Shown: positions 5,315 to 13,187 of the stretch, in pieces | How positions within the stretch are numbered: position 1 is the first letter of the stretch | Layout of the letters: each line of letters starts with the position of its first letter | Notes under the pieces: model-generated | Database searches by the model: none | What the model was told of the DNA's origin: nothing | What the model saw: only the letters and a program-made list of their open reading frames with translations | Translations under genes and position numbers: made by a program | NCBI GenBank assembly: GCA_023667385.1 | Contig: JAMPAE010000008.1 | Location: 1 to 21,281, forward strand | Source of the DNA: Ruminococcus sp. | Lineage (GTDB): Bacteria; Bacillota; Clostridia; Oscillospirales; Acutalibacteraceae | Direction of reading: 5' to 3' | Length of the DNA stretch: 21,281 bases

Positions 5315-6700
5315 ATGAACAAAGGGAAATATCTCAAAGAGAAGATAATTCTGTACTTTTTTAAAATTTTGATTTCCGGGCTTTTTGCCGGCGGAATGAC
5401 CTATTGTTGGGTCGCCTATTTCAATCCGTATGTTCCAACGCCGTTTTACAGATACGGTAACTATTTTCTTGCGGTTGTGTTCCTTGCGGTTTACGTTTGG
5501 TTTGTGAAAGTCTATGGCGGCTTTCTTGTTGGTACATCGCCCGTTTCGGATTTGGTGTTTTCCCAAATTATTGCAATTGCGTTTTTGCAGGCGGTATCTT
5601 ATGTCATTTTTTCGCTTTTAAGCTATCGGCTGGTGTCTGTTGTGCCGTTTTTGATTATGTTTGTGGTCTTTTCGGTGTTTGCAACAATTTGGGCATTTGC
5701 CGTGGACTTCATTTACTATAAGCTGCACGCACCGAAAAAGACAATTGTTGTGTTCAACAATGTCGATTCTTATCTTTCACTTAAAGGTATCAGAAGCATG
5801 GATAGGCGCTTTCGTGTTGTGCGCACGGTAAATTCAGAAAAGACATCACTTGATGAACTGTTTGATTACATGAGAAGTGTGGATGCGGTTTTTCTTTGCG
5901 GTGTACCGTCGGATTACCGCAACGAGGTTGTTAAGCACTGCATTGCCGTTGGCAAGGTTGCATATATTAAACCGAAAATTTCCGACACAATCATCAGGGG
6001 CGGACGCACAATTCAGCTTATGAATGTTCCTGTTTACCGCTGCAAAAGAAGCGATAATAGTCTGGCATATCAGTTTGGCAAAAGAGCTGCTGATATTATA
6101 ATTTCCGCAATCGGAATTGTTGTGCTCAGCCCGATTATGCTCATCACTGCACTTGCAATCAAGCTGGAAGATCACGGTCCTGTTTTCTATAAGCAGACAA
6201 GACTGACTCTAAACGGTAAGCAGTTTAAAATCATCAAATTCAGAAGCATGAGGGTTGATGCGGAAAAAGACGGCGTTGCAAGGCTTGCTGAGGATAATGA
6301 TGACAGAATCACAAAAGTTGGCAGAATCATCAGAAAATGCAGAATTGATGAAATTCCGCAGATTTTTAACATTCTCGGAGGCTCAATGTCAATTGTCGGT
6401 CCAAGACCTGAGAGACCTGAAATTGCCAAAGAATATGAAGCGAGTATGCCGGAGTTTGCACTCAGACTTCAGGTGAAAGCAGGGCTTACAGGATATGCCC
6501 AAATTTACGGCAAATATAACACACCACCATATGATAAGGTTCAGATGGACCTGATGTATGTTGCAAACCAATCGTTTATTGAAGATTTCAAGCTGATTCT
6601 GATGACGCTGAAAATCATGTTTGTTCCATCGAGCACTGAGGGAATCAGTAAGGATCAGAGAACGGCGCTTCGAAAAGATAAGAATGAAGAGGAACAATAA
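5315..6700 (+). CDS. Polyprenyl glycosylphosphotransferase (initiating sugar transferase)
   Basis: A 461-residue membrane enzyme of the Bac_transf family that moves a sugar-1-phosphate from a nucleotide sugar to undecaprenyl phosphate, the first step of capsule, exopolysaccharide or glycan assembly. Four membrane segments (about 11-35, 48-70, 80-103, 107-130) precede a CoA-binding-like cytoplasmic region. A further hydrophobic segment at 258-285 (KRAADIIISAIG) leads into the catalytic domain with KFRSM, the Asp-Glu pair at 345-346 in RIDEIPQIFN, VGPRPERP and KAGLTGYAQIYG. The layout is that of WbaP/CpsE-type large enzymes. I prefer the ATG at 5315 because AAAGAGGA (5301-5308) is then well spaced; ATG 5309 would overlap it too closely. 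The sugar is unknown and no other glycan genes lie in the window. Confidence 0.92.
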   Translation: MNKGKYLKEKIILYFFKILISGLFAGGMTYCWVAYFNPYVPTPFYRYGNYFLAVVFLAVYVWFVKVYGGFLVGTSPVSDLVFSQIIAIAFLQAVSYVIFSLLSYRLVSVVPFLIMFVVFSVFATIWAFAVDFIYYKLHAPKKTIVVFNNVDSYLSLKGIRSMDRRFRVVRTVNSEKTSLDELFDYMRSVDAVFLCGVPSDYRNEVVKHCIAVGKVAYIKPKISDTIIRGGRTIQLMNVPVYRCKRSDNSLAYQFGKRAADIIISAIGIVVLSPIMLITALAIKLEDHGPVFYKQTRLTLNGKQFKIIKFRSMRVDAEKDGVARLAEDNDDRITKVGRIIRKCRIDEIPQIFNILGGSMSIVGPRPERPEIAKEYEASMPEFALRLQVKAGLTGYAQIYGKYNTPPYDKVQMDLMYVANQSFIEDFKLILMTLKIMFVPSSTEGISKDQRTALRKDKNEEEQ

Positions 6701-6702
6701 CA

Positions 6703-7488
6703 ATGAAAGTTGCAGTAATTACCGGAGCAAGCAGCGGAATCGGACTTGAATGTGCAAAGCTTTTTGCGCAAAACGGATATAAGGTTTACGCACTGAGCAG
6801 ACGAGGCGGAAAAGATGACAAAATCATTCACCTTCAGTGTGATGTCACAAACGAAGCCATGGTCAACGAAGCTTTTGAGCAGATTTTTGTCAACGAAGGC
6901 AACATTGATGTTCTTGTTAACAACGCAGGCTTCGGTATTTCCGGTGCAGTTGAGTTTACTGACGGAAATCAGGCAAAAAAGCAATTCGATGTGAATTTTT
7001 TTGGCTGTTTTAATTGCTGCAAGGCAGTTATCAAATATATGAGAAAAAACGGCGGCGGAAGAATCATTAACATCAGCTCAATGGCTGCTCCGCTTGCAAT
7101 TCCGTTTCAGGCGTTTTACTCGGCTTCAAAAGCTGCAATCAATTCGTTGACGCTTGCACTGGCAAATGAGGTTAAGCCGTTTGGCATCAGCGTTTGCGCA
7201 CTCATGCCGGGTGACGTTAAAACTTCGTTCACCGCTGTGCGTGAGAAAGAAACCGCAGGCGATGAGTTTTACGGTGAAACAATTGAAAAAAGCATTGCCG
7301 CAATGGAAAAAGATGAACAGAACGGAATGCTGCCGGCCGACATTGCAAAAGCAGTTTTTCGCCTTGCAAAAAGGAAGAATGTCAAGCCTCTTTCCACAAC
7401 AGGTGCACAGTATAAACTTTTTGCCGTGCTTTCAAAAATTCTGCCAACGGGTTTGGTGAACAGGCTGGTAGGCAGGATATATACATAA
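6703..7488 (+). CDS. Short-chain dehydrogenase/reductase (classical SDR)
   Basis: A 261-residue NAD(P)-dependent oxidoreductase. The cofactor motif TGASSGIG is at residues 7-14, NNAG follows in the middle, and the catalytic Ser (INISS) and YSASK motifs are present in the usual spacing. Length and motifs are those of classical SDRs rather than the extended sugar epimerases. The start lies two bases after the glycosylphosphotransferase stop, with AAGAGGAA (6687-6694) inside that gene as ribosome binding site, so the two are translationally coupled. The substrate cannot be told from sequence; the coupling suggests lipid or glycan metabolism, but this is weak inference. Confidence 0.9.
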   Translation: MKVAVITGASSGIGLECAKLFAQNGYKVYALSRRGGKDDKIIHLQCDVTNEAMVNEAFEQIFVNEGNIDVLVNNAGFGISGAVEFTDGNQAKKQFDVNFFGCFNCCKAVIKYMRKNGGGRIINISSMAAPLAIPFQAFYSASKAAINSLTLALANEVKPFGISVCALMPGDVKTSFTAVREKETAGDEFYGETIEKSIAAMEKDEQNGMLPADIAKAVFRLAKRKNVKPLSTTGAQYKLFAVLSKILPTGLVNRLVGRIYT

Positions 7489-7495
7489 AAATAGA

Positions 7496-7524
7496 TTTTT
7501 TCTATGCAGAGTAGTATATATAAT
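7496..7524 (+). promoter_or_regulatory. Possible weak promoter before the CPBP protease gene
   Basis: TATAAT at 7519-7524 lies in an AT-rich 77-base gap after the SDR gene. The base run at the -35 position (7496-7501) is all T and a poor match. It may give the CPBP-tadA pair some independent transcription. No terminator separates it from the upstream pair. Confidence 0.3.
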
Positions 7525-7565
7525 GAAAAAGAATTTCTGCATATTTTCATAAGGGTGAACAGCAG

Positions 7566-8564
7566 ATGGATAACAGCGGATATATTGATTTTGGCGCTCA
7601 GCAGTATTATCAGAGAAAACAACAGGATAAGCATGACATCAGAATGCTTGGCACAGTGACAGGTGCAGCACTGCTGTGCTTCATCATTTTGCAAAATTTG
7701 TTCGCTTTGGTGATGTCACTGATTGGCTTATATGATAAATATCTCAGTGATACGATGTTTCAAACGGGAGCCGACATTGTGATGACGATGCTGTTTTTGC
7801 TTTTGCCGTTTGCACTTTTCGGAAAAATTATGCAGCGTCAAAGCGGTATTTGCGAAAGTGTGCCGCTCGGCAGACCAACTGATAAGATATTGACTATCCT
7901 TGCAATTCCGGCAGGACTTGGGCTTTGCATGGCGGCAAATGTTGCAACCTCGTGGCTTGTGATTATGATTCAGGGCTTTGGCTTCCGGTTATCTTCACCC
8001 GATGTGCCAAATGCGCCGGGAGTTGCAGGATTCATTGTTTCACTTGTCAGGGTTTCGGTGGTTGCAGCAATGGCAGAGGAAATCTCACTTCGTGGCTATA
8101 CTATGCAGCCGCTGAGAAAATACGGCGATAAATTCGCAATTATCATGGCAGCATGTGCATTTGGTTTGATGCACTGCAACCTTGTTCAGGCTCCGTTTGC
8201 ACTGATTGTCGGCATAGGCCTCGGCTATATCTGTGTTAAGACAAACAGCCTTTGGCTCGGCATCATTATCCATGCGCTCAACAACACAATTTCAATTTGC
8301 GTGTCATATCTTTTGCAGTCTGACATCATCAGTGAGGCCGCACTTAACAGTATCTACAGTATGATTATTTACGGACTTATTATTATAGGTATACCGTGCC
8401 TTGTTGTTTTCGTCAGGCACGCAAACCGTGTTTCACCTGAGTATATAGGTACATCTTCACTGACATTCGGCGAAAAAGCGCTGGCGTACATCACCAATCC
8501 CACAATGCTGCTTGCAATCGGGTTTATGCTCTATTGTACGGCGCAGTATGTTTCAAGGCGGTGA
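7566..8564 (+). CDS. CPBP-family intramembrane metalloprotease
   Basis: A 332-residue integral membrane protein with several hydrophobic segments and the CPBP (CAAX protease and bacteriocin-processing; ABI) domain at about 155-255. The family motifs are visible: EExxxR at 171-176 (AEEISLRGY), the FxxxH motif at 199-203 (FGLMH), and HALNN at 236-240. These residues form the proposed active site of Rce1-like intramembrane proteases. Bacterial members act in peptide maturation, bacteriocin immunity or membrane protein turnover; no bacteriocin or prenylation gene is nearby. The start follows AAGGGTGA (7551-7558). It is followed after three bases by tadA, so the two are probably co-transcribed. 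Confidence 0.9.
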   Translation: MDNSGYIDFGAQQYYQRKQQDKHDIRMLGTVTGAALLCFIILQNLFALVMSLIGLYDKYLSDTMFQTGADIVMTMLFLLLPFALFGKIMQRQSGICESVPLGRPTDKILTILAIPAGLGLCMAANVATSWLVIMIQGFGFRLSSPDVPNAPGVAGFIVSLVRVSVVAAMAEEISLRGYTMQPLRKYGDKFAIIMAACAFGLMHCNLVQAPFALIVGIGLGYICVKTNSLWLGIIIHALNNTISICVSYLLQSDIISEAALNSIYSMIIYGLIIIGIPCLVVFVRHANRVSPEYIGTSSLTFGEKALAYITNPTMLLAIGFMLYCTAQYVSRR

Positions 8565-8567
8565 ACC

Positions 8568-9017
8568 ATGGAAGATTCATTTTTCATGCAGCGTGCACTT
8601 GAGCTTGCAAAAGAGGCAGGCGAGCAGGGTGAGGTGCCGGTTGGTGCAGTTGTTGTGCACTGCGGAAAAATCATCGGTCAGGGAAAAAACAACCGTGAAA
8701 ACGGAAAAAATGCCCTTGCCCATGCTGAAATTTCTGCAATCAACAGTGCTTGTTTAGTAATCGGTTCGTGGCGGCTTCACGAATGTGAAATGTACGTCAC
8801 CTTGGAACCATGTCCGATGTGTTCCGGTGCCATCATGAATGCAAGACTCAGCCGAGTTGTTTTTGGTGCATATGACGAAAAGGCAGGTGCTTGTGTCAGC
8901 GTGATGAATATGTTTGACTTTCCGCTTAACCACAAGCCACAGATTATCGGCGGCTACATGGAACGTGAATGCAAACAGGTTTTAACGGATTTTTTTGAAA
9001 AACTGAGAGAAAGATAA
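8568..9017 (+). CDS. tadA: tRNA-specific adenosine deaminase
   Basis: A 149-residue zinc enzyme that converts adenosine 34 to inosine in tRNA-Arg(ACG), widening wobble decoding. The deaminase motifs are complete: HAE at 52-54 supplies one zinc ligand and the catalytic glutamate, and PCPMC at 81-85 supplies two cysteine ligands. The N-terminal FMQRALELAKEA and VPVGAVVV segments are typical of TadA and distinguish it from dCMP deaminases. The start lies three bases after the CPBP protease stop, with a weak AAGGCGGTG upstream, so translation is probably coupled. A terminator follows at 9035-9067. Confidence 0.95.
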   Translation: MEDSFFMQRALELAKEAGEQGEVPVGAVVVHCGKIIGQGKNNRENGKNALAHAEISAINSACLVIGSWRLHECEMYVTLEPCPMCSGAIMNARLSRVVFGAYDEKAGACVSVMNMFDFPLNHKPQIIGGYMERECKQVLTDFFEKLRER

Positions 9018-9034
9018 TTTTGACAGCACAGATG

Positions 9035-9067
9035 AAACACACGCTTTTTTCGTGGCGGGTGTTTTTC
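9035..9067 (+). terminator. Intrinsic terminator after tadA
   Basis: AAACAC-A-CGC (9035-9044) pairs with GCG-G-GTGTTT (9055-9064) with one mismatch; TTTTT runs from 9062 to 9066. It ends the plus-strand run that begins at the glycosylphosphotransferase gene. A TTGACA at 9020-9025 has no matching -10 and is not called as a promoter. Confidence 0.75.
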
Positions 9068-9090
9068 TACTGTTATTGTGAGGTGGAAAG

Positions 9091-10134
9091 ATGGGCAGAG
9101 GAAATGACATTACAATGGTGGCAAAGCTAAACAGGGCGGAAGTTTATGAGTATCTTTTCAGACATGGTGATTCATCAATTCAGCAGATTGCCACAGAAAT
9201 CGGATTAAGCTTGCCGGCAGTGACACGTGCAATTGAAGTCGGACTTAATCAGAAGCTTTTTGCAGCAAAAGGTCTTATCGGCGGCGACAGGGGCAGACGG
9301 GCTATGTATTACGGTCTGAATCCCGATAAGGGCCATTCAATTTCATTTTACATAAGAAGGCGTAAGCTTCATGTAATAATCAAGAATTTTCTTGCTGAAA
9401 CGCTCAGCACCGAGGAAATTGAAATCAACACCGATAATGTTGTTGACCTGATTGATGAAACCATTGAGAAATTTATGGCTAAAAATCATAACATCAAATT
9501 TATTTTTGTTGTTGTTTGCGGAGATGTGCATAATGGCAGGGTCGTTTCGTGTAGGGCAAGGGCAGAACTTAACGGCTTTGATTTAAAAAAGCACCTTGCT
9601 GAAAAATTCAGACGAATCACTGTTGTTGAAAATGATTTGGTGGCAGCGGTAACTGCAGGCTTTAAGTTTGCCGACAATCCGAAAAATGAAATTATTATGA
9701 TATTTCTTTGTGGAAAAGATGTGCTTGGTGCGGGATTGATGATTGATAATCGTACCTACAAAGGTGCAACCGGCAGGCAGTTTTGCTTTGATGCAATGCC
9801 GCCAAGCAAATTCAATCGTTCTTATCTTTCCTATGTTGGCGGCAGGCTGCAAACTCTCATTGCTGCGCTCAATCCGCACACTGTTATTGTGTATCCTCTT
9901 GATGATAAAATCACCTTTGATGAGCTAACGGATTACATCAGAAAAAATATGCCTGATGATTTTGTGCCTGCATTTTATGAGCGTCACAATCTGATTGATA
10001 CGTGTATAACAGGAATGGTAAGGCTTTGTATTGAAGAAGTTAAGCAAATTATTGCCAACGGCGAGAAAAGGCAGTTGCTGCAAGATAGTGATGACACAAC
10101 AGAAATATATATAGGTAAGCCGGAAACTGATTAG
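9091..10134 (+). CDS. Degenerate ROK-type transcriptional regulator
   Basis: A 347-residue protein with an N-terminal winged helix-turn-helix (about residues 14-60; IQQIATEIGLSLPAVTRAI), followed by a ROK-like ATPase-fold domain. Traces of ROK are VENDLVAAV at 179-187 and LGAGLMIDNRTYKGATG at about 212-228. The phosphate-binding DxGGT motif is replaced by an unrelated basic segment (residues 86-97), the ExGH sugar motif is absent, and there is no CxCGxxGCxE zinc motif. It is thus probably a DNA-binding regulator that no longer binds or phosphorylates a typical sugar. AGGTGG (9081-9086) lies close upstream of the chosen ATG. It sits between terminators at 9035-9067 and 10154-10182, immediately before the 835-residue secreted protein, a possible target. 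Confidence 0.75.
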   Translation: MGRGNDITMVAKLNRAEVYEYLFRHGDSSIQQIATEIGLSLPAVTRAIEVGLNQKLFAAKGLIGGDRGRRAMYYGLNPDKGHSISFYIRRRKLHVIIKNFLAETLSTEEIEINTDNVVDLIDETIEKFMAKNHNIKFIFVVVCGDVHNGRVVSCRARAELNGFDLKKHLAEKFRRITVVENDLVAAVTAGFKFADNPKNEIIMIFLCGKDVLGAGLMIDNRTYKGATGRQFCFDAMPPSKFNRSYLSYVGGRLQTLIAALNPHTVIVYPLDDKITFDELTDYIRKNMPDDFVPAFYERHNLIDTCITGMVRLCIEEVKQIIANGEKRQLLQDSDDTTEIYIGKPETD

Positions 10135-10153
10135 AACGTCATATAGAATTTAA

Positions 10154-10182
10154 TGCCGTTGCTGAAAAGCAGCGGCGTTTTG
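10154..10182 (+). terminator. Intrinsic terminator after the ROK-type regulator
   Basis: GCCGTTGCT (10155-10163) pairs with AGCAGCGGC (10168-10176), including one G-T pair, around a GAAA tetraloop. TTTT follows at 10178-10181. It lies 20 bases past the stop codon. Confidence 0.85.
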
Positions 10183-10273
10183 ACATATATATACAAAGAC
10201 AACAAAGTTAAACACAATCTTGTTGTTGATTTCAATAAAAATTTTTTCTAAGATGTTTAATTGTTTACATTTT

Positions 10274-10360
10274 GTTAACAATTGCAGTGGGATTATAGTA
10301 TATTATAATTATTAATGATACATTAATAACGAACTGTTATTAATCAGGAGTTAACAATTG
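10274..10360 (+). repeat. Repeated GTTAACAATTG flanking the promoter of the 835-residue protein
   Basis: GTTAACAATTG occurs at 10274-10284, overlapping the -35, and again at 10350-10360 in the leader, 76 bases apart. Between them lies a perfect 9-base inverted repeat, ATTAATAAC (10322-10330) with GTTATTAAT (10336-10344). The arrangement could be a pair of operators or a leader hairpin; the region is AT-rich, so chance is possible. Confidence 0.4.
10282..10309 (+). promoter_or_regulatory. Predicted promoter of the 835-residue secreted protein gene
   Basis: TTGCAG (10282-10287) and TATAAT (10304-10309) are spaced by 16 bases. The same -35 and -10 hexamers are found before the LRR gene at 2982-3010. 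The predicted start near 10316 gives a leader of about 85 bases. Confidence 0.7.
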
Positions 10361-10401
10361 TTGTTTATGTATCTGTACCAAATTCCAAGGAGGATTCATT
10401 T

Positions 10402-12909
10402 ATGAAAATGAAAAAAGTTCTCAGCCTCGTGTTATCATTAATCATGATTCTTTCGGTAATGCAGGCTTCATTCGTGGCTTTTGCAGCAGACAGTGAAAAA
10501 ATTGCTGCTGTTGAAGAAGCAATCAATTCATTTGACAGCAGTCTTAATACTGCAAATCCCGACAGTTCAGTGCTCGAAGGATATGACAAAATCGTAAGTA
10601 TGTTCAAAGCATTGTCGGCAAATGAAAAGGAAGCGCTCAATGTCAGAGCATTCGATAAACTCTATCACAAAGTTATCGACAGAGAAAGGCAGGTTGCGTT
10701 GGCAGCCGGCACAAAGGGAACAGCAGCATATGTTGCCGCAGGTAAATCAGCTTCAGAAGTTTTAGGCGGTCTTCCTGCATACCTTGATGAAGCAATGACA
10801 GTTAATGCTGTTTTTGCTGACAAAAAAGCAACAGCTCAGGCTAAGCTTGATGCATTTGCTTCTGCAAGTATCAATGCAAGAATTTATGCAGACCTTTATT
10901 ATGCATCTTATGGCTGTTTTTATTATGCAGTTGAATCTTACCCGAGCAGATCTTTTGCAACCCTTGTTGCGGCTGTCACAAAAGAAGCAGTTGCAGCAGA
11001 TCCGTTCAATGGTGGCACACAGCCGAAGAAGCTTTCAAAGCCTAATGCCAAAAACTATGCAGAAGGTGAAGCTGATCCTCAGTATATTGCTGACTATGCA
11101 GCATATTGGGATTCATGCAGGGCATATCAGGAATGGGATGCAGCAAAGAAAAATCACGAAGCTTCAAAGAACATTGAAGCAATGCTCAAAATTGCTGCTG
11201 TTGCTCCCGAATATAAAAACATTGTTGATGCTGCACTTCTTGCAAATGATGCAAAACGTGCATATGATGCAGATTCTGCAAACAAAGCTCAGGCTGCAAA
11301 AGCAGTTGAAGCATATGAAGCTCTTTCTGATTTTGAAAAGTTCCAGTTTGATAAGCTAAGTACGTATCTTTACTATATTGCAACCGCAGGCTCAAGCTAT
11401 TGGTCAACAACTTCATATGCCGCAGCTAAGCTCTATTCAGCTTGCGTTGACATCGGAAACGCTCAGTATGTTGAAGCTTTCATTGACGTAATCAACTCAA
11501 TTGAAGAACCCTACACAAGAAATGACATCGACAAAGCTAAGGCAGCCTATGCCCTTGTTCCGTCATCTCTCGCAGGAACACTTGACAGTGAAATCACAGC
11601 TAAATATAAAGCTATTCTTGCAAGCATCGGCCCTGACGAGCAGAACACTGACAAGCCGTCAACTGATTCATATATCACCACAGCAGTTAAATATCCGTCA
11701 GGCTACAGCAAAAAGCAGGTTTCAAAAGCAATTGATAATCTCTATGACGTAGTTCTCAGCGTTATGAAAACTGATGAAGCAGGCGTTAAAAAGACGCTTG
11801 AACAAACGGTATTCTCAAGTGCTTTTATCGGCACAATCGTAAAACTTATCTATCCGGCACTCGGTAACCTCAACAGCCTTGTTGCGTATGGACCGAATGA
11901 CCTTGCAAACAAGCTTACTGAAGAAAAATATCAGCTTGCAGTTCAAAAGCTCAGAGCGGCTGCAACCGTTGATGAAAACGGTAAGGTCGTTAAAGATATG
12001 GCTGACTGGGATAAAGTTTCATTTGAAAACGGAGACTTCGGTTTTGAAGACGGCGACAAGGAAGCATTCCTCGATGCAGCTTCCGCAACATTCAGAACAC
12101 TTTCACTCATCACAATGATTATCTCTCTTGAGAATAAAATCAGCACAACTCAGGGCACATACACCTATGGTGCATATGAAGACCTTATTCCTGTTCTTGA
12201 AGCACTCGACTTAAACGGTGTTTTGTCATCAGATGAATATACCAAGAGAGTTCAGGCTGTTTCAAGCGCAACTCAGATGGATGCACGTGTCAGACCGATT
12301 CTTGCTCCGATTGCAGATCTTATTGAAAGGGTTGCAAATGACCCTGTTAACACAGTGCTTGATGTTCTTCCGAAGCTTGCTTATGCACTCAAAAATGACA
12401 TTGTAACAACTCAGATCAACAAAGTTCTTTCAAAAATGAGCATGATTTCAATTGATCCTGTTGATCTTTCAACCGGCGCAATTTTTGACATCATCAACGG
12501 CAAAATTAAGGACTTTGCTGTTAAAAATGAAATCTCAATTGACCTTAGCAAAGATGAATTTGTTGCAACTGTCAATGAACTTGCAGGCTGCGGCACATAT
12601 ACTGTTAAAGAAAGTGTATCAAGGGAAAGTGCATACAGAATTGGCATCGACAGTGACAAAACAGATGCATTCATGGTGCTTTACAGATACCTTTATAAGG
12701 AACTTATTACCAACGGTAACGGTTCAATTCTTCTCAAGCTTGTTAACCTTGGCAACAACAGCACAGCAACTTTTGCTGTTAAACTGATTCTCAACCTTGT
12801 TTCAAAGCGCAATGGCGATCTTGCAATCAAGGTTATCGGCAGATTCCTTCCGATTATCAAATTGCTCATCACGCTGCAGAAGGTTTTCGCAAGAATCACA
12901 GGAAAATAA
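10402..12909 (+). CDS. Large secreted alpha-helical protein of unknown function
   Basis: An 835-residue exported protein. Residues 1-29 form a signal peptide (MKMKKV, Leu/Ile-rich core, AFA before AD). The mature N-terminal half is Ala-rich and helical. Three stretches look like related helical units with an A-x-x-x-Y/L-x-x-L-x-x-x-E-K pattern: about 33-90, 275-325 and 358-410. A Thr/Ser linker near 410-425 separates a second half containing WDKVSFENGDFGFEDGDKEAF (537-557), a LIPVLEAL segment (595-602) and DPVNTVLDVLPKLAYAL (647-663). From memory, similar segments recur in large secreted proteins of gut Clostridia, but I know of no assigned function. The C-terminus is hydrophobic and basic (FLPIIKLLITLQKVFARITGK, 815-835). 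AAGGAGG (10387-10393) supports the start. No catalytic motif, LPXTG or SLH domain is seen. Confidence 0.85.
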   Translation: MKMKKVLSLVLSLIMILSVMQASFVAFAADSEKIAAVEEAINSFDSSLNTANPDSSVLEGYDKIVSMFKALSANEKEALNVRAFDKLYHKVIDRERQVALAAGTKGTAAYVAAGKSASEVLGGLPAYLDEAMTVNAVFADKKATAQAKLDAFASASINARIYADLYYASYGCFYYAVESYPSRSFATLVAAVTKEAVAADPFNGGTQPKKLSKPNAKNYAEGEADPQYIADYAAYWDSCRAYQEWDAAKKNHEASKNIEAMLKIAAVAPEYKNIVDAALLANDAKRAYDADSANKAQAAKAVEAYEALSDFEKFQFDKLSTYLYYIATAGSSYWSTTSYAAAKLYSACVDIGNAQYVEAFIDVINSIEEPYTRNDIDKAKAAYALVPSSLAGTLDSEITAKYKAILASIGPDEQNTDKPSTDSYITTAVKYPSGYSKKQVSKAIDNLYDVVLSVMKTDEAGVKKTLEQTVFSSAFIGTIVKLIYPALGNLNSLVAYGPNDLANKLTEEKYQLAVQKLRAAATVDENGKVVKDMADWDKVSFENGDFGFEDGDKEAFLDAASATFRTLSLITMIISLENKISTTQGTYTYGAYEDLIPVLEALDLNGVLSSDEYTKRVQAVSSATQMDARVRPILAPIADLIERVANDPVNTVLDVLPKLAYALKNDIVTTQINKVLSKMSMISIDPVDLSTGAIFDIINGKIKDFAVKNEISIDLSKDEFVATVNELAGCGTYTVKESVSRESAYRIGIDSDKTDAFMVLYRYLYKELITNGNGSILLKLVNLGNNSTATFAVKLILNLVSKRNGDLAIKVIGRFLPIIKLLITLQKVFARITGK

Positions 12910-12939
12910 AATAGCGTTCCGATTTGCATCTGCTTATAA

Positions 12940-12978
12940 TGCCGGCAGGAGTTACAAGTTTCGTAACTCCTGCCGGCA
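12940..12978. repeat. Perfect 16-base inverted repeat after the 835-residue protein gene
   Basis: TGCCGGCAGGAGTTAC (12940-12955) is perfectly complementary to GTAACTCCTGCCGGCA (12963-12978) around a seven-base loop. It is the most stable simple hairpin in the window and lies 30 bases after the stop codon, but no T run follows on either strand. It may act as an mRNA 3' end or stability structure or an imperfect terminator. The following bases up to 13140 hold nothing else I can name. Confidence 0.7.
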
Positions 12979-13142
12979 CAATTTGTGTTGGTTTGTTTAA
13001 GAGCTGCCTCGATGTGCGTATCCAATAATACCATTCTCGACAAAAAGATTTTTACCGCAAATGTGTTTTAAAGAGATGATGTATCCAATTTATGGCCGCA
13101 GGATTAATTTATCTTAATATGCAAAAAATCAAGGTTGATTGC

Positions 13143-13179
13143 AAAAAACAATACGTCAACTATCCAAATTGACGTATTG
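13143..13179 (-). terminator. Intrinsic terminator of nfnAB
   Basis: CAATACGTCAA (13149-13159) pairs perfectly with TTGACGTATTG (13169-13179) around a nine-base loop. On the minus strand it is followed by TTTTTT (complement of 13143-13148). It lies just past the nfnB stop at 13188. Confidence 0.9.
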
Positions 13180-13187
13180 TGAATTTC

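Noticed and set aside
8568..9017. dCMP or cytidine deaminase
   Set aside because: HAE and PCPMC motifs with the flanking VPVGAVVV and MNARLSRVVFGA segments fit TadA specifically.
9018..9048. Promoter for the ROK-type regulator from TTGACA at 9020-9025
   Set aside because: At 16-18 bases downstream there is only GC-containing terminator stem sequence, with no -10.
10805..11359. 184-residue open frame within the 835-residue protein gene
   Set aside because: It is in another frame of the same strand, is rich in Leu, Gln, Met and Lys from shifted Ala codons, and lacks a start signal.
13019..13167. Three copies of TATCCAA in the gap after the 835-residue protein gene
   Set aside because: Seven-base matches in AT-rich DNA with irregular spacing; not enough for a repeat array or operator set.
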